A program made the translations under genes and the position numbers. The notes under the pieces were generated by a model. That model was not told where the DNA came from and searched no databases. It was given only the letters and a program-made list of their open reading frames with translations. From DATBVX01 sp035263105 (lineage in GTDB: Bacteria; Pseudomonadota; Gammaproteobacteria; Steroidobacterales; Steroidobacteraceae), in assembly GCA_035263105.1 (NCBI GenBank), contig DATFRO010000092.1:1-26842 (forward strand): 26,842 bases of DNA, read 5' to 3'. This document shows, piece by piece, positions 16,756 through 25,212 of this stretch. Every line of letters begins with the position of its first letter. Positions within the stretch are counted from its first letter, which is position 1.

Positions 16756-16782
16756 TGATAGCGGCCGAACCTTCGAAATCAA
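16755..16782 (-). promoter_or_regulatory. Sigma-70-type promoter of groESL
   Basis: On the minus strand, TTGATT (-35, 16782-16777) is 16 bp from TATCAT (-10, 16760-16755). The start would be near 16748, inside the CIRCE element, leaving a leader of about 73 nt. The CTTGATTTC context also partly resembles a sigma-32 -35 box, but the -10 does not match sigma-32, so HrcA repression is the better-supported control. Confidence 0.75.
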
Positions 16783-16872
16783 GGCGTAGCGTGGACTTTG
16801 TACATGACACGGCCAAGGCCGGCCGGTATCCTCCCGTGCCACCTTGGCAGGGGCGACGCCAGCGCTAACTCA

Positions 16873-17196
16873 ATGACTGAAAAGTACATTTTGGTGCTCT
16901 GCACGTGTCCGGAAGACGTGATGGCGAGCCGCATCGGAACGACGCTGGTCGAGGAGCACCTGGCGAGCTGCGTGAACCGGCTGAGCCGGGTGGTCTCGAC
17001 CTACTGGTGGAAGGGAAAGCTCGAGACCGACACCGAGGCGCTACTCATGATCAAGACCAGCGAGCGGCTGCTGCCGCGGCTCAGTAAGAGAATCGAGGAA
17101 CTGCACCCGGCAGAACTCCCCGAGATCATTACGCTGCCCATCACCGGCGGCTCGGAACGCTACCTCGAGTGGCTCGGTCAGAATCTCGCGCGTTGA
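16873..17196 (+). CDS. cutA: Divalent-cation tolerance protein CutA
   Basis: This 107-aa protein belongs to the trimeric, PII-like CutA family, linked genetically to copper tolerance though its exact role is unclear. Signatures include ILVLCTCPEDVMASRIGTTL, YWWKGKLETDTEALLMIKT and HPAELPEIITLPI. The ATG at 16873 is chosen from the family N-terminus. The longer open frame from 16798 adds non-conserved residues. No good ribosome binding site is seen. The gene is divergent from groES and starts a cutA-dsbD-tlpA run, with dsbD beginning 10 nt downstream, an arrangement common in Gammaproteobacteria. Confidence 0.95.
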   Translation: MTEKYILVLCTCPEDVMASRIGTTLVEEHLASCVNRLSRVVSTYWWKGKLETDTEALLMIKTSERLLPRLSKRIEELHPAELPEIITLPITGGSERYLEWLGQNLAR

Positions 17197-17206
17197 AGGA
17201 GTCCGA

Positions 17207-19063
17207 GTGAACGCACCACGCACGCGAATGCATTCAGCTCTGCTGGCGGCTGCCTTGCTGGCGCTCGTCGGGGTCGCCGGCGCCACGACACCACCGCTCG
17301 TGAGCGGCTTTTCCAACGCAGATGAATTCCTGCCGCCCGACCAGGCGTTTTCGTTCTCGGGCGAAGTGACGGGCCCGAACACCCTGCACCTGCGCTGGGT
17401 AATCGCCAACGGCTACTACCTCTACAAAGGGAAGATCAAGACCGCGACCGAGAGCCAGGTCGTGCAGCTCGGCACACCCGATCTGCCGCAGGGCGATGAG
17501 AAGACCGACGAGTACTTCGGCACTCAGCAGGTCTATCACCGCGAGCTCGAGGCCGATGTTCCCTTCTCGCGCGCCTCGCCCGCCGCCGCGAACTTCGATG
17601 CGAAGGTGACTTACCAGGGCTGCGCGGACGCGGGCCTGTGTTACCCGCCGATCACGAAGACGCTCAATCTTTCGGTGCCCGCGGTCGAGGGCTCGGCCGC
17701 GAACGGCGCATCGTCAGCATCCACCGGTGCCGGCTCGGGCGGGGTGATTTCCGAGCAGGATCGGCTCGCGAAGCTGATCCAGAGCGGCAACCTGCTCCTC
17801 GTGCTGGCAACCTTCTTTGGCTTCGGATTGCTGCTCTCATTGACGCCCTGTGTGCTGCCAATGGTTCCAATCCTCTCGGGTATTATTGCCGGACACGGCA
17901 ACAATGTGACCACTCGCAAGGCCTTCTCTTTATCTCTGGCGTACGTGCTGGGGATGGCAGTGACCTACACCGTGGCGGGCGCCGCCTTCGCAGCCGCGGG
18001 TCAGCAGGCGCAGGCGATCTTCCAGCAGACCTGGATCATCGTGCTGTTCGCGGCGCTGTTCGTCGCACTCGCGCTCGCGATGTTCGGGCTTTACGAACTG
18101 CAGGTGCCGGCCGCGATCCAGACGCGTCTCGCCGGACTCAGCAACCAGCAGAGAGCGGGCAGCTACGTCGGCACCGCGATCATGGGCGCGCTCTCGGCGC
18201 TCATCGTGACGACCTGCGTCGCGCCGCCGCTGGTCGCGACGTTCGTGGTCATCGGCCAGGCGGGCGACATCGTGCGCGGCGCGCTGGCGCTCTTTGCCCT
18301 GAGCATCGGCATGGGGACTCCGCTCCTCATCGTCGGTGCTTCGGCCGGCAAGCTCCTGCCCAAGGCGGGCGCCTGGATGGACACCGTCAAGCGGTTCTTC
18401 GGGGTGCTGTTCCTCGGAGTCGCGCTCTACATGATTCAGCGGATCCTGCCGGGACCCGCGGCGTTGGCGGCATGGGGCGTCCTGCTGCTCGTGGCCGTGT
18501 TCGTGCTCGGCGCCTTCAAGGGCAGTCAGCCGGTTTCGGGCGTTCGCTGGCTCGGACGCGGGCTCAGCGCTGCCGCGGTACTCTGGGGCGTGCTGATGTT
18601 GGTCGGTGCGGCGGGCGGGAACTCCGATCCGTTCCAGCCGCTGAAGGGTATCGGCGGGGCCCGCACCGCGGTCGCTTCGGACTCAGGGCTCGAGTTCAAG
18701 CTGGTGCGCTCGGTGGCGGACCTCGACCGTGAGCTCGCCGCGGCCAAGGCCGCGGGTCGGCCTGCAGTGCTGGATTTTTCCGCGGACTGGTGCGTCTCCT
18801 GCAAGGAAATGGAGAAGTACACGTTCCCCAATCCGAAGGTGAAGGCCGTGCTGACGCCGCTCTGGCTGCTGCGCGCGGATGTCACGGCCAACACGCCGGA
18901 CGACCAGGCGCTGCTCAAGCGCTTTGGCATCTTCGGGCCACCGACGATCGCGTTCTTCGGCCCGGACGGCATCGAACGCCAGAATTTCCGCCTGGTCGGT
19001 TACGTCAACGCCGAGAAGTTCACCGACCACGTCGCGCAGGCGGTCGCGAGTCCCGCGACATGA
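17207..19063 (+). CDS. dsbD: Thiol:disulfide interchange protein DsbD
   Basis: DsbD carries electrons from cytoplasmic thioredoxin across the inner membrane to periplasmic thiol proteins. This 618-aa protein has a signal peptide, the periplasmic alpha domain with C139 and C145, and an eight-helix membrane domain with C215 (LTPCVLPM) and C337 (TTCVAPP). It ends in a periplasmic thioredoxin-like gamma domain with CVSC (C529/C532). All six redox cysteines are present, so the relay looks intact. The start is GTG with AAGGAG upstream. The stop overlaps the next start by 4 bp, and that gene encodes a TlpA-like thioredoxin that is a plausible electron acceptor. Confidence 0.97.
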   Translation: MNAPRTRMHSALLAAALLALVGVAGATTPPLVSGFSNADEFLPPDQAFSFSGEVTGPNTLHLRWVIANGYYLYKGKIKTATESQVVQLGTPDLPQGDEKTDEYFGTQQVYHRELEADVPFSRASPAAANFDAKVTYQGCADAGLCYPPITKTLNLSVPAVEGSAANGASSASTGAGSGGVISEQDRLAKLIQSGNLLLVLATFFGFGLLLSLTPCVLPMVPILSGIIAGHGNNVTTRKAFSLSLAYVLGMAVTYTVAGAAFAAAGQQAQAIFQQTWIIVLFAALFVALALAMFGLYELQVPAAIQTRLAGLSNQQRAGSYVGTAIMGALSALIVTTCVAPPLVATFVVIGQAGDIVRGALALFALSIGMGTPLLIVGASAGKLLPKAGAWMDTVKRFFGVLFLGVALYMIQRILPGPAALAAWGVLLLVAVFVLGAFKGSQPVSGVRWLGRGLSAAAVLWGVLMLVGAAGGNSDPFQPLKGIGGARTAVASDSGLEFKLVRSVADLDRELAAAKAAGRPAVLDFSADWCVSCKEMEKYTFPNPKVKAVLTPLWLLRADVTANTPDDQALLKRFGIFGPPTIAFFGPDGIERQNFRLVGYVNAEKFTDHVAQAVASPAT

Positions 19064-19731
19064 GCCGTACCGTCACCGCGGTCCTGTTCGTCGTTTCCGT
19101 CCTCGCTGCAGGCACGATCGGTTTCGGGGCCTACCGCGCCATCAAGACTCAGCCGGTGCCCGTCTCACCGCCGGCCGCTCAGCCCGCGGCGTCGCCTGAG
19201 CAGGCCGCGGTGCCGCCGGCCGCGCCGGTGCCAGAGCTGCGTCCGGTGTTTGCACTCGAAGATCGCGAGGGCAGGAAGCGCTCGATCACGGAGTGGGACG
19301 GCAAGACGCTGGTCGTCAACTTCTGGGCGACCTGGTGCCCGCCATGCCGGCGCGAAATTCCGATGTTGAAGGCGCTGAGCGCGCAGCGCGCCGCACAGGA
19401 CGTCGTCGTCATCGGCGTCGCGGTGGATTTTCGCGACCAGGTGCTCGCGTACGCCAGCAAGGAAGGCATCAACTACCCGCTGCTCATCGGCGAGCAGGAC
19501 GGGCTCGATGCCGCGACGGCGTTCGGGCTGGGTTCGATGGGTCTGCCGTTCACGGTGTTCATCGACCGTCAAGGCCGCATCGTCACGATCCATCTCGGCG
19601 AATTGCAGGCCGAGCAGGCGGACCTCATCGTGGATACCGTGCTCGACGTCAATCGCGGCGAGCTCTCGATCGACCAGGCGAAGGACCGCATCGCCGCGGC
19701 GATGAATGCGCCCGAAGCCAAGAAGAGCTAG
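19060..19731 (+). CDS. TlpA-like membrane-anchored periplasmic thioredoxin
   Basis: This 223-aa protein has an N-terminal membrane anchor (about residues 5-25) and a Pro/Ala-rich linker (about 31-58). The thioredoxin-fold domain of the TlpA/ResA type has active site WCPPC (C93/C96) and the cis-Pro segment GLPFTVFID. It most likely reduces protein disulfides or apocytochrome cysteines in the periplasm. The ATGA overlap with dsbD fixes the start and argues that DsbD supplies its electrons. The specific client is not identifiable from the window. Confidence 0.93.
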   Translation: MSRTVTAVLFVVSVLAAGTIGFGAYRAIKTQPVPVSPPAAQPAASPEQAAVPPAAPVPELRPVFALEDREGRKRSITEWDGKTLVVNFWATWCPPCRREIPMLKALSAQRAAQDVVVIGVAVDFRDQVLAYASKEGINYPLLIGEQDGLDAATAFGLGSMGLPFTVFIDRQGRIVTIHLGELQAEQADLIVDTVLDVNRGELSIDQAKDRIAAAMNAPEAKKS

Positions 19732-19773
19732 CGATCGACGGTCCGCGGACGACGCGTTCGCGCCGAAGGCAAA

Positions 19774-20457
19774 TCAGGCGAGGGTGGCGAACCGGTAACG
19801 CACGCCGCCGAGCGATGCCGGCGCGGTGTAATCCTCGAACCCCACCACGGCGCACGGAACCGGCGCGCGGAACATCGGCCCGTTGAACACGAAGGTGTGG
19901 AACTCGCCGTTCTCCCCGCACGCGTCGACCTCGCGCGGAAGATCCGCGAGAAAGCGCGCGTCGTAACGGCGGCCGCAGAATTCATCCGTGAGATAACGGC
20001 TGTCGGTGCACACGACGTACGCCTCGAATCCCTCGCTGATCACTTCGCGCGCGATGCGTTCGCGCGGCTCCTGCCACAACGGCAGGTACGGAACCAGGCC
20101 TGTGTTCGCGCAGACTTTCTCTTCCCAGTCGCGGTGTGCCTGCAGGTCGATGTCACCGAACACGGCGACCTCAAATCCGCGCTGCTGCAACTCACGCAGT
20201 GCCGCGGTGAATTGCTGCTCGTAGTCCTGCCACGAGGCAACGGGCGCAATGAGTTCGCAACCGAGTGCGTTCGCCTGCGCCTCGAGGAGCGCCTTCGGCA
20301 CGCCATGCGAGCGATTGCGCACGCCGCTTTCCTCGAGGACGTTGATGAGCGCTTGCACCTCGAGGCCGCCGCGACGCGCACGCCACAGCGCGAGACAGGA
20401 GTCCTTTCCGCCACTGAAGGACACGCACGCGCGTTGTCCTGCGAACGGTGGGCTCAC
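19774..20457 (-). CDS. DUF71/Dph6-like ATP-pyrophosphatase family protein
   Basis: This 227-aa cytoplasmic protein of the adenine-nucleotide alpha-hydrolase fold has the PP-loop SGGKDS (15-20) and the DUF71 signature GENGEFHTFVFNGPMF. Eukaryotic and archaeal relatives make diphthamide on elongation factor 2, but bacteria lack that modification. The annotation 'diphthine-ammonia ligase' should therefore not be taken literally. Some bacterial relatives have been linked to cobamide salvage. It starts with GTG overlapping the stop of the DUF1772 gene by 4 bp, indicating coupling. The natural substrate is unknown. Confidence 0.9.
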   Translation of the reverse strand: MSPPFAGQRACVSFSGGKDSCLALWRARRGGLEVQALINVLEESGVRNRSHGVPKALLEAQANALGCELIAPVASWQDYEQQFTAALRELQQRGFEVAVFGDIDLQAHRDWEEKVCANTGLVPYLPLWQEPRERIAREVISEGFEAYVVCTDSRYLTDEFCGRRYDARFLADLPREVDACGENGEFHTFVFNGPMFRAPVPCAVVGFEDYTAPASLGGVRYRFATLA

Positions 20458-20894
20458 CGCGCGACGAGGATGCCGGTCAGAAGGATGAGCGCCGCGAGGC
20501 TCAGCACCGTGCGCACCGAATGCAGCTCACCCCAGCGCTCGAGCAGCGCTCGCGTCTCGGCCGAGTCGAGGTCGCGGCCGGGTTCCTGCAGGCGGTGATT
20601 GGTCGGCAGGATCACGACGAGCGTGTACGGTATCGCGGCGCCGACCAGGAGGCCGGCAACGAACCAGGCGAACGGCGCGCCGAAGAGCCACGCGAGAAAG
20701 CCCGCGACCAGCGCGACGAAGGCGAGCGGCGCCTGCATGCCGGTGCCGCGCCGGTAACTGGGCGCCCACTGCGTCGCGGCGGTCCGCGTGTCGCATTGCA
20801 TGCGTGCCGGGTGCTCGACCAGCGATACGTAGAGCGCCGCGCCCGCGAACAGTGCGCACGCGTAATACGTGATGAACTCCAGGATGAAACGCAT
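20454..20894 (-). CDS. DUF1772 (anthrone-oxygenase-like) membrane protein
   Basis: This 146-aa protein has about four predicted transmembrane helices: near residues 3-25, 55-72, 76-95 and 127-145. The motif NHRLQEPGRDLDS and the nearby WGELHSVRT segment are characteristic of DUF1772, a family that includes fungal anthrone oxygenases. Bacterial members have no established function. The gene lies 37 nt after threonine aldolase and overlaps the DUF71 gene by 4 bp (GTGA). Confidence 0.88.
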   Translation of the reverse strand: MRFILEFITYYACALFAGAALYVSLVEHPARMQCDTRTAATQWAPSYRRGTGMQAPLAFVALVAGFLAWLFGAPFAWFVAGLLVGAAIPYTLVVILPTNHRLQEPGRDLDSAETRALLERWGELHSVRTVLSLAALILLTGILVAR

Positions 20895-20931
20895 GGATCG
20901 TATCCCTGGCCCGCCAGCGGGCCGGTCGCGC

Positions 20932-21978
20932 CTATCGATCGATCAGCTCGACCAGTATGTCAGCAGCACGCTCACATTGCTGGCGCGAGACATCGAGATG
21001 CGTGACGGCGCGGATGGTGCGCGGCCCGAACGCGTAGATCAGCACGCCGCGCTGGCGCGCCTCGGCGACGATCGCGTGCGCGTCGCGCCCGTGCTCGGTC
21101 AGGCCGAACACGATGATGTTGGTCTGCACGGTGGCGAGGTCGAGCACCACGCGCGCGCTCAGCTTCAGCCGTCGCCCGATGAGTTGCGCATTGGCGTGAT
21201 CTTCACTGAGCCGCGCGAGGTTGTGATCGAGCGCGTAGAGACCCGCGGCAGCGAAAATCCCGACCTGCCGCATCGCGCCGCCCGACATGCGTCGGTAGCG
21301 TACGCACTGATCGATGAGCGGTTTCGAGCCCGCGAGGAGCGATCCGCCGGGCGCACCCAAACCCTTGGAGAACGCCACCGCGACCATGTCGAACGGCGCC
21401 GCGAGCTCCGCCATCGAGTCGCCGCTCGCCGCAGTTGCATTCCACAGTCGCGCGCCGTCGAGGTACGTCGCGACCTGGCGCTCGCGTGCCTCGGCGCAGA
21501 TCTGCGCCGCCAGTGCCTTCGGAAAGATCACGCCGCCCGCACGGTTGTGCGTGTTCTCGATTTCGATCAGCGTGGTTGGCGGATAGATGATGTGACCGCG
21601 CGGCTTGCACGCCGCGACGAACTCCGCCGCATCGAAAATCCCGTTGACGCCGATGTCGGTGAACTGCACGCCGGCATTCGCCGCCGAGCCCCCGGTCTCG
21701 TGCCACACCGCGTGGCTGCCGCGGCTCACGATCACATCATCGCCGGGCCGCGTGAGCACGCGCAGCGCCACCTGGTTCGCCATGGTCCCGGTCGGCAACC
21801 ACAGCGCGGCCTCCTTGCCGAGAAGCGCCGCCATGCGCTCCTGCAGGAGGTTGATGGTCGGATCCTCGCCGAACTGGTCGTCGCCGACCGCGGCCGAGGC
21901 CATCGCCTCGCGCATGCCGGGTGATGGACGCGTCACGGTGTCCGAACGCAAATCAATGATGCCGGCGGCGTCGGTCAT
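20932..21978 (-). CDS. ltaE: Low-specificity L-threonine aldolase
   Basis: This 348-aa PLP-dependent fold-type I enzyme cleaves L-threonine or L-allo-threonine to glycine and acetaldehyde. The N-terminus IIDLRSDTVTRPSPGMREAM is diagnostic. The PLP lysine is K205 in VAFSKGLGAPGG, and LDGARLWNA (173-181) contributes to the cofactor site. Length and motifs are complete. The gene follows the small lipoprotein gene by 35 nt on the same strand. Its place in this operon-like chain has no obvious pathway logic. Confidence 0.96.
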   Translation of the reverse strand: MTDAAGIIDLRSDTVTRPSPGMREAMASAAVGDDQFGEDPTINLLQERMAALLGKEAALWLPTGTMANQVALRVLTRPGDDVIVSRGSHAVWHETGGSAANAGVQFTDIGVNGIFDAAEFVAACKPRGHIIYPPTTLIEIENTHNRAGGVIFPKALAAQICAEARERQVATYLDGARLWNATAASGDSMAELAAPFDMVAVAFSKGLGAPGGSLLAGSKPLIDQCVRYRRMSGGAMRQVGIFAAAGLYALDHNLARLSEDHANAQLIGRRLKLSARVVLDLATVQTNIIVFGLTEHGRDAHAIVAEARQRGVLIYAFGPRTIRAVTHLDVSRQQCERAADILVELIDR

Positions 21979-22013
21979 GCTCAGCGCGTCTTTGGAACCT
22001 GATCAGTCGTGTT

Positions 22014-22388
22014 TCAGAGCGGCGCGCAGTGGATCTTCGCCAAGGTGTAGCGCTGGCCGCTGCTCTCGTGGATGAGAACACAGTGCGAGGCATTTTTCAC
22101 GAGCTGGAATTTCTCCGGCCGGCCGAGCTCGCGTCCCTGCAGCGGCGCGCCGTTCGCGTCGCGCGCGGCGGTGCGCTCGATGATCAGCACGCTCGCATGC
22201 GTCAGCGCATCTTCGGCCAGCGTGACCGGCGCGACGTGGAGCGCGCTCGTCACCGTCTGCTGCAACTCCTCACGGCCTTGCGCCGTGGGCTGCACGATGA
22301 CGGCGGGCAGATCCTGCGCAGGCGGCATCGAGCCGCAGCCGCTCAGCGCGAAGAGGCAGAGAGCTGCGAAGCCCGCCCGGAGGCTCAC
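22014..22388 (-). CDS. Small putative lipoprotein of unknown function
   Basis: This 124-aa protein has a signal peptide ending in the lipobox LSGC (Cys18), so it is probably a lipid-anchored periplasmic protein. Two further Cys residues (VKNASHCVLIH and AKIHCAPL) could form a disulfide in the compact C-terminal half. The family is not recognised. Its GTG start overlaps the stop of the S41 protease gene by 4 bp, suggesting co-translation and perhaps a shared role at the envelope. Confidence 0.8.
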   Translation of the reverse strand: MSLRAGFAALCLFALSGCGSMPPAQDLPAVIVQPTAQGREELQQTVTSALHVAPVTLAEDALTHASVLIIERTAARDANGAPLQGRELGRPEKFQLVKNASHCVLIHESSGQRYTLAKIHCAPL

Positions 22389-23977
22389 CGGCGCAGGATC
22401 CGATTCTCGAGCCAGGGTGACTTGAAGAGCTGACCGTCGTTGATCGGCTCTTGCACGGCGAGTGCGCGCGGTCCACCAAAGCCCGTCGCCGCCGGACAGC
22501 TCGGACTCTGACGATAGGCCAGCGCCGCTGCGAGACGGCCCTCGTTGGGATCGCCGAGCGCGTGATCGAAGTCATCGGCCACCGAGCAGCCTGGAATCTT
22601 CTCGCCCCCGATGCCCGGCTGGTTCAACGGAGTGAAGCCATCGGTGTACTCGCCGAAGCCCTTGTTGTTGACGCCTTTGAACTCGATCGAAAAGTAGGTC
22701 GTGCCACAGTTGTCCTGCGGGTAGAAGCCGTAGGGCTTGCCGCAGGTGGTCGATCCGATCTGGATCACTTCCACATCCACACCGCGCAGACTGTTGATGA
22801 TCGATTCGCTCGCCGAGCAGGTGTTGGCGCTCGTGAGCACGAAGACGCGCGACAGGTTGAGTGAGGGCAATACAGTGCCGACCGGGTCCGAGCCGATGCC
22901 GACGGTGGTGCTGAAGAACGGCGTTGGCGCAATCGCTCGTCCGGTCACCGGGTCGATCGTCGGGTGCTTGGCATTGAACTGGAGCAGCTCGAACGTCTTG
23001 TTGGCGGTGCGTCCCGGTCCCGCGATCATGAACGCGAGCTCGCTCGCGATATCGAGAAAGCCGCCGCCGTTGTAGCGGATGTCGAGCACCAGGTCGGTGA
23101 CCGCGCCCGCCTGCAGCGTGTTGATCGCATCGATCAGCGCGTGCTCGGCCGTCGCGATGTGATCGTTGAACAGCATGTAGCCGACCGGCCCGCCGGTTTG
23201 CGGGATGATCGAGACGTTCTGCACCGGCGTCGAGGTGACGATCGCCGAGGTCATCGTGATCGGGCGGATGACGGCCGAGCCCGCATCACGCACCTGGAAG
23301 TTGTGCGTCTGGCCCGCGCCGCTCGGGAACAACGCGGCGTTGAGCCGATCGATGCTGGCCTGGTCGTTGGCATTCACCAGGTCGACGCCGTCGATCGTCA
23401 ATATTTCGGTGCCACGGAGCAGCTTCGGCTGAGCGCCGGTCGGCGCGGCGGGCGAATCAGGCTGGGTATACGCGACCACCGCTTTGCGCGGTGGCGTCGT
23501 CGCCAGCAACACCCACTGCGCACCGTAACCGGCCTCGGCTCCCGACTGCGACAGCGCGATCCACTCGTCGGTCGCGAACGTGAAGTGAAACTTGTCCTTG
23601 GGCGCCTGCGAAGCCGTGATGCGCATGGTCTTGAGCCGATCGAAGTAGTCCGCGACCAGGAACGGCGTCGGATCGTCGTCGGCGACTTCGTCGAACCAGA
23701 GATACAAGTCGTTGGTCCACGAGCGCAGCCACATCTTTTCGTCCATCTGGGTGCCGCGCACATCTGCGAACGGACGGCCGGTGGTCGGATCGGTACCGGT
23801 GCGCGGCGCCGGGCACCGGGCCGCGAACGCCGAGGCGGGCTGGAACACACCCATCGTCCAGGTCGGTGGCGTCGGGTTTCCGCCGCCGCTCCCGGAGCCG
23901 CCACCACCACCGCCGCCGCAAGCTACCAACAGAAGGGTTGTCAGCCAGAACAGGGATCGCCGCTTCGAAGTACACAT
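22385..23977 (-). CDS. S41-family serine protease lipoprotein (C-terminal processing peptidase-like)
   Basis: This 530-aa protein has the lipobox LVAC (Cys20) followed by a poly-Gly/Ser linker. A PDZ-like segment (LLRGTEILTIDGVDL, about 186-200) comes next. The S41 core begins at DLVLDIRYNGGG (about 295-306). The catalytic Ser lies in TCSASESI (about S388) and the general-base Lys in TTCGKPYGF (K414). It should act on periplasmic or envelope proteins, but the target is unknown. The C-terminal Cys-containing region is longer than in minimal CtpA proteins. The ATG at 23977 begins a normal lipoprotein signal. It overlaps the start of a small lipoprotein gene. Confidence 0.9.
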   Translation of the reverse strand: MCTSKRRSLFWLTTLLLVACGGGGGGGSGSGGGNPTPPTWTMGVFQPASAFAARCPAPRTGTDPTTGRPFADVRGTQMDEKMWLRSWTNDLYLWFDEVADDDPTPFLVADYFDRLKTMRITASQAPKDKFHFTFATDEWIALSQSGAEAGYGAQWVLLATTPPRKAVVAYTQPDSPAAPTGAQPKLLRGTEILTIDGVDLVNANDQASIDRLNAALFPSGAGQTHNFQVRDAGSAVIRPITMTSAIVTSTPVQNVSIIPQTGGPVGYMLFNDHIATAEHALIDAINTLQAGAVTDLVLDIRYNGGGFLDIASELAFMIAGPGRTANKTFELLQFNAKHPTIDPVTGRAIAPTPFFSTTVGIGSDPVGTVLPSLNLSRVFVLTSANTCSASESIINSLRGVDVEVIQIGSTTCGKPYGFYPQDNCGTTYFSIEFKGVNNKGFGEYTDGFTPLNQPGIGGEKIPGCSVADDFDHALGDPNEGRLAAALAYRQSPSCPAATGFGGPRALAVQEPINDGQLFKSPWLENRILRR

Positions 23978-24037
23978 TTCGATGACAAAGCTCGTGCAGT
24001 TGAAAGCTGCAAATGTACACAGCGCGGGCGCGCCGCT

Positions 24038-24787
24038 CTAGCTGTACGACTGAAAGTGTGGAGTGACGTCCAGTTCGATGCCCTTCAGGAAGTCCCAGGT
24101 GGTCCGATTGATGAGCGGGGCCAGGTCCTCGTACGAGTGGCCGTGGTGCTTGAAGACGTTGAGCGTCACCGGGTGCCCGGCGTCGCGAATCGCCGACTCG
24201 GTGCGTTGCACCGCCTTCATCGGGAAGAACTCATCCTTGTCGCCGACCATCAGGAGCACCGGGATCTTGCGGCGCGCCCCCATCAGGGCCTCGTAGCTCG
24301 CCTTGTCGCGCCAGGCGCCGGCATAGATCGCAACCGCCGCGAAGTACTCGGATTCGAGCATGCCGAGCGTCAGCGCATAGACCGCCCCGCCCGAATGTCC
24401 GAAGAGATACATCCGGCGCCGATCGATCGGGTGCTGCCTCGCCACGGCGTCGATGACATCGCGGATGAACTGCGGGCCATCGGGCCGCATTTGCCAGACG
24501 GTGTCATCGACCGAGTTCGGCCCCACGAGGATCACGCCTTCGCGATTCGCGATGTCGGTCCACTTGCCGACCAGGTCGATGCCGCTGCCGAACGAGCCGT
24601 GCAGCATCAGCATCACCGGCGCCGGCTGATCGGCAGCGAGCGACTCCGGGATGAAGAGATAGTAGGAGCGCTTGATGCCCTCGGATTCGAACGTCACTTT
24701 CTTCGGCGCGGGCGCGGCCGGCGCAGCGAACGCACACGCGAGCAACAGCGCCGCGGACCAAGCCCGCGCACTCAAGCTGCGTGCCAC
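24038..24787 (-). CDS. Secreted alpha/beta hydrolase (esterase/PHB-depolymerase-like)
   Basis: This 249-aa protein with an N-terminal signal peptide is probably periplasmic or secreted. The alpha/beta-hydrolase landmarks are the oxyanion HG (LMLHGSFGSG), nucleophile S132 in GHSGG, an acid in GDKDEFFP (D183 or D185) and His in HHGHSYED. The overall look is that of the LpqC/feruloyl-esterase/PHB-depolymerase group, but the substrate cannot be assigned. The GTG at 24787 overlaps the VOC gene by 16 bp. A TTG at 24775 would give a 4-bp overlap and a tidier signal peptide, so the start is uncertain. Confidence 0.85.
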   Translation of the reverse strand: MARSLSARAWSAALLLACAFAAPAAPAPKKVTFESEGIKRSYYLFIPESLAADQPAPVMLMLHGSFGSGIDLVGKWTDIANREGVILVGPNSVDDTVWQMRPDGPQFIRDVIDAVARQHPIDRRRMYLFGHSGGAVYALTLGMLESEYFAAVAIYAGAWRDKASYEALMGARRKIPVLLMVGDKDEFFPMKAVQRTESAIRDAGHPVTLNVFKHHGHSYEDLAPLINRTTWDFLKGIELDVTPHFQSYS

Positions 24788-25185
24788 GCGGCGCCTCGCA
24801 GCTCGACCACGTTGCCCTCGGGGTCGTGCACGTAGATCGACGGCCCCTCACCGTCCGCGCCGTAGCGCGACTCGACCGGACCCGCTTCGATGTTCTTGCG
24901 CTTCAGCGCCGCCATGACTTCATCCGCATCGAAATCCTCCAGCCGCAGGCACAGGTGATCGAGATTGCGGCCCTCGCGCGCAGGCGCTGCGCCACCCATG
25001 CGGCCGAGCTTTCCGCCGACCGGCACGAAGTCGATCAGGGAGCTCCCCGCACGCACCTGGTAGAGCCCGATGTCTTCCTGGATCTTTTCCAGCGAGCAGC
25101 CGAGCACGTCGATGTAGAAGTCCATCATGGCTTTGACGTCGATTACTCGCAGCACGATGTGATCTATTTGCCGGATCCTGAACAT
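24772..25185 (-). CDS. VOC-superfamily (glyoxalase/dioxygenase-like) protein
   Basis: This 137-aa protein has the paired beta-alpha-beta-beta-beta modules of the vicinal oxygen chelate fold. Likely metal ligands are His in QIDHIVLRV, His in NLDHLCLRL and Glu in GNVVELRG. The fold serves glyoxalase I, extradiol dioxygenases, fosfomycin/bleomycin resistance proteins and others, and the sequence does not settle which. It lies 27 nt downstream of the DNA-glycosylase-like gene and overlaps the hydrolase gene. Confidence 0.9.
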   Translation of the reverse strand: MFRIRQIDHIVLRVIDVKAMMDFYIDVLGCSLEKIQEDIGLYQVRAGSSLIDFVPVGGKLGRMGGAAPAREGRNLDHLCLRLEDFDADEVMAALKRKNIEAGPVESRYGADGEGPSIYVHDPEGNVVELRGAAWHAA

Positions 25186-25212
25186 GCGGCTTCCGCGGCT
25201 ATCGTCCGTGCC

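Noticed and set aside
19741..19750. Perfect 10-bp palindrome GTCCGCGGAC between tlpA-like and DUF71 genes
   Set aside because: It is short, has no loop or T-tract, and is expected by chance in GC-rich DNA.
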